Shown here: piece after piece, positions 61,362 through 64,000 of the stretch | Numbering within the stretch: position 1 is the stretch's first letter | Layout of the letters: every line of letters starts with the position of its first letter | Origin: Voacanga thouarsii | Lineage: Eukaryota > Streptophyta > Magnoliopsida > Gentianales > Apocynaceae | Length of the DNA: 64,000 nucleotides | NCBI GenBank assembly: GCA_026120185.1 | Contig: JANUWF010003377.1 | Location: forward strand, 2,925,001-2,989,000 | Direction of reading: 5' to 3' | The notes under the pieces: generated by a model | The model's input: the letters and a program-made list of their open reading frames with translations, nothing else | Databases searched by the model: none | Told to the model about the DNA's origin: nothing | Position numbers and translations under genes: made by a program

Positions 61362-63805
61362 TGTAACACTCCACACCCTAGATACCTAGATAGGGCAGGA
61401 CGTCGCCCCGTCCAAAAGACCAGGGGTCTTTATAACGAGGAATAAAATAAAACAAAAACTGCTAAATAAAATTAAAAGAATAATTCCATTACATCCGAAA
61501 GCAAAACTTATACAAGTCTGGAAAATCAAAGCTAACAAGCGTCTCTTGAAATAAATTCAAAACACAACTAAATAAGTAAATTGGAGCTCAACCCTAGCTT
61601 CACCCCGCTCACTGAAAGCAATCCCCTGAAAACATGATATAAAAGCTGTGAGATTGACATCTCAGTAAGTCCCGTGTGTGCAAATGTCAGTTATAACCAT
61701 TTCATGTATGTAGGTTTATCAAAACCACAAAATCGTGTTTGCAAGCCAATCTCATCAATAACAGTCGTATAAAGGAGCCTTGCTCAATAAATCCAAAACA
61801 GTTCACAATAAATCACTGTTTCATCACAATCACAATTCATTAAATAGGGATTAGCAAATAATTCAACAATATAGTAACATAATCCATATCATGGTTACCA
61901 CCATGATAGCTTCCCAATGTATTCTTTCAACAAATGGGGCAGTGGGGGCACCGCCCACTAGGTGAGATACTCCTCCATCTCTTCACCCAATACTCCGGTT
62001 GTCCAATCCAGATCAACAATATCCACATGGACCAACATGCTAGCTCGGACCGGCCAGACTAAGTAGTACTGTCGCCTCTCCAAGTTGGGTTTATCTTCTA
62101 GAGGTGGCCTCCTGCCAGAAGACTCACTCTTACTCTTCGAAACTAGTACTACTAGCCTACCCTCGCTGAGTACTCAACGTTCCCCGAATAAGGGCAGAAT
62201 CATTTTCTCTTTTTCGAAAGTCTTTGATTAGTTTGACTGTAAAACATGATTTTTGTAAGAGCATTTTCAAATCGTTTGACAATAGTGTAAAAAATCATTT
62301 TTTGAGTTTGAATAAATAAAATTTATTAAATTCGTTTTGAAAATAAAACATCCACATTTTCAATCCAAGTCTCACAACAATCCAGCATAACTCATCATTT
62401 TTAGTCAAGGCTCAATCCTTGTGTCAAAACATCATATTGACATCAATTCCAAATAGCATCGTAAAAATTGCTTGCAAACAAGTATCATTTATCAAAACAG
62501 TTAAGTAGGGACTTACTTAGATATATCACAGCCAAATACAACTCAATCGATTGCTCTAATTTCCACTCCTTCCTTATCCAGAGCAAATAACCCCGCAATT
62601 AGGATTTAATCGTTCCACCCATTATTTCATACAACATGACTCTTCATGAGTTCGTTATTTACCTAGCATCAATGGTATTTAATTCACTAAATCACAATAT
62701 AACTTTCCTTTACGATTCTATTGATCATGACCATGCATTGATCTGGATCAATTCATCACATGACATCTTCCATATTAAGCTAACATAAAATCATCATAAA
62801 TAGCCCCAAAAACATTAAAAGATCCAATCTTTTGCCTATTTAGAATGGATCTAGATTCATCATGGCAAGATACATCAATGTCCTATCTCATACATGCTTT
62901 GTCTATGGCTTTCATCAACATGCTCATCAATCTAATATATTCATGCTTTCATACTAGACTCCACAGGCATCCTTAAGTCAACATTTTGAAGTTTAAGACC
63001 TTTTAAATCAATAAAAATAGGATCTTGATTACCTCTTAGCGATTTAGACATAGATCACGGTAACTCCTTGTTGACTAACTTGAGTTTGATCAATAGTTGA
63101 AGAGTTTGGATCGCTTGGATGACCTTGATCAAGACTCCCCAAGGAATGGGTAAAATCAGTCCCTTATGATCGAGATTTAGGAGAAGAAGACGAGAGGAAT
63201 TGAAGAGGAGTTGATGAAGAGTTGAGGAGTTGCTTACCTTAGAGTTGGTTTTCAAGTTTGATGGAGTTTTGGTGCTGTTTTGGTCCAGATGTGAAGGAGG
63301 GTTAGCGGCTGGAATTTCTGAGCAATGGAGGGTATTTAGGGTTTAGGTGTTTGAAGAAGTTTTGGCCTTGCTAGGGTTTCTTGATCAAAACAGAAAATTG
63401 TTCAGCTTTGGTGTTCTCTAGGGCTGCCGAGATTTTGGAGGGCAATTAGGGTTGGTGGTTGCAGTGTTTGTGAAGCTGAAGGTGCTGAGATTCTGGACAG
63501 AAAGAGAGGAGAAATTTGATTGGTTTTAGGCCCTTTAATAGTAAAAATAGGAGAGGAAGAATGGCCTTTGTGCAGCTGTTTTTCTACTTGATAACTAGGG
63601 AACTTTTGTGAAGATGTTGTGTTGAAATTTATGGTTGAATTAGGGCTGAAGGTGGCCGAAATCTGGGGGAAGAGGAGAAGGGAAAATTACTGATTTTTTG
63701 GCTGCTTCTTGGACGGAATTAGGAAGAGAAAGATTAGGGTTTGTGTAGCTGTTTGTGTTGGTCTGTTGGAGGGGTTTTTAATGTGGGGTTTTGGCTGGAA
63801 ATTTC

Positions 63806-63838
<33 letters not shown>

Positions 63839-64000
63839 TGTGTGTGTGTGTGTGTGTGTGAACAGTGACAAAAATTTTGAGGGTCAAGGGGCTGAGATTT
63901 TGGTTTCCTTTTGGCTGAAAATAAGTCCTAATTGATTAGGGTTTTCTTGGTCAATCCTAGCTAGGTTTTGAAGAGTCTTTTGGTAGGTTATTTCTCTTCA
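61362..64000 (+). mobile_element. 5' part of the ~4.3-kb LTR-like repeat (partial copy 3)
   Basis: Starts sharply with TGTAACACTCC and matches the reverse complement of 50372 downwards: GACGTCGCCCCGTCC near the start, GAGTACTCAACG at about 62168, and the microsatellite at 63807. It runs off the right edge after about 2.6 kb, before the position where copy 2 carries the nested Angela-like LTR. It interrupts the GTTGGTATT-containing motif zone of the repeat to its left. One minus-strand frame of 66 residues (63055-63255) has no recognisable protein. Confidence 0.78.
63807..63860 (+). repeat. (GA)n(TG)n microsatellite within the LTR
   Basis: About fourteen GA units followed by about twelve TG units, at the LTR position homologous to the (CT)n tract at 47993-48033. 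Confidence 0.92.

Overview
This window looks like nuclear DNA from a flowering plant, most likely a eudicot. The evidence is low GC content, plant-type introns, a plant berberine-bridge-enzyme-like gene, Copia and Tat-type Gypsy retrotransposons, a CACTA (En/Spm) transposase with the plant TNP2/DUF4218/DUF4216 layout, a plant LINE, and a SINE. I cannot name the species. The window is gene-poor: I see one intact protein-coding gene, one convincing first exon, and many broken genes inside layers of transposable elements. Domain and family names come from motif recognition only; no database search was run.

Layout, left to right. 1-1116 is the end of a long LTR-like repeat. 3.5-12.1 kb is a decayed CACTA element whose transposase is on the minus strand (3778-7380). 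Its right side carries an array of ~150-bp units and a TTACCAAC/GTTGGTAA-rich subterminal zone ending beside a LINE-type RNase H fragment (12079-12564). 13.6-15.2 kb is the intact intronless FAD-linked oxidase gene (BBE-like, 535 aa). 17.1-17.45 kb holds two in-phase exon-like blocks of an unrecognised gene. 20.2-21.0 kb is a Nudix hydrolase (NUDX23-like) pseudogene. 23-26 kb is simple and low-complexity repeat. 26.8-27.0 kb is a SINE with a perfect 19-bp target duplication. 27.7-27.9 kb is a FAR1/MULE-like fragment. 31.1-34.06 kb is the 3' part of a Gypsy (Tat-like) element on the minus strand.

34.06-51.7 kb is a nested stack. An old minus-strand Copia element (A) is split by a second complete Copia element (B, 34640-43821, TSD TTACC) inside its reverse transcriptase, and by a ~4.3-kb TG...CA LTR-like unit (44603-50372, TSD AGGAT) between integrase and reverse transcriptase. 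That unit is itself split by a 1.44-kb Angela-like solo LTR (45991-47429, TSD CCTTC). 53.05-58.44 kb has two direct 0.57-kb LTRs, and a 5'-truncated LINE (53972-55895, 15-bp TSD) lies between them. 58781-58939 is a clean first exon of a DUF1421/FLOE-like gene on the minus strand, with no second exon recognised. 59.8-61.3 kb carries the same ~150-bp repeats as 10.3-11.4 kb, in both orientations. 61362-64000 is the other end of the 4.3-kb LTR family.

The two host genes I trust most (BBE-like and the FLOE-like exon) show no functional link to each other. I found no operon-like system, CRISPR array or clearly new gene system. The most informative content is the insertion history, which can be read from intact target-site duplications, together with the tRNA-like segment built into the 4.3-kb LTR family and the inverted/direct 150-bp arrays.
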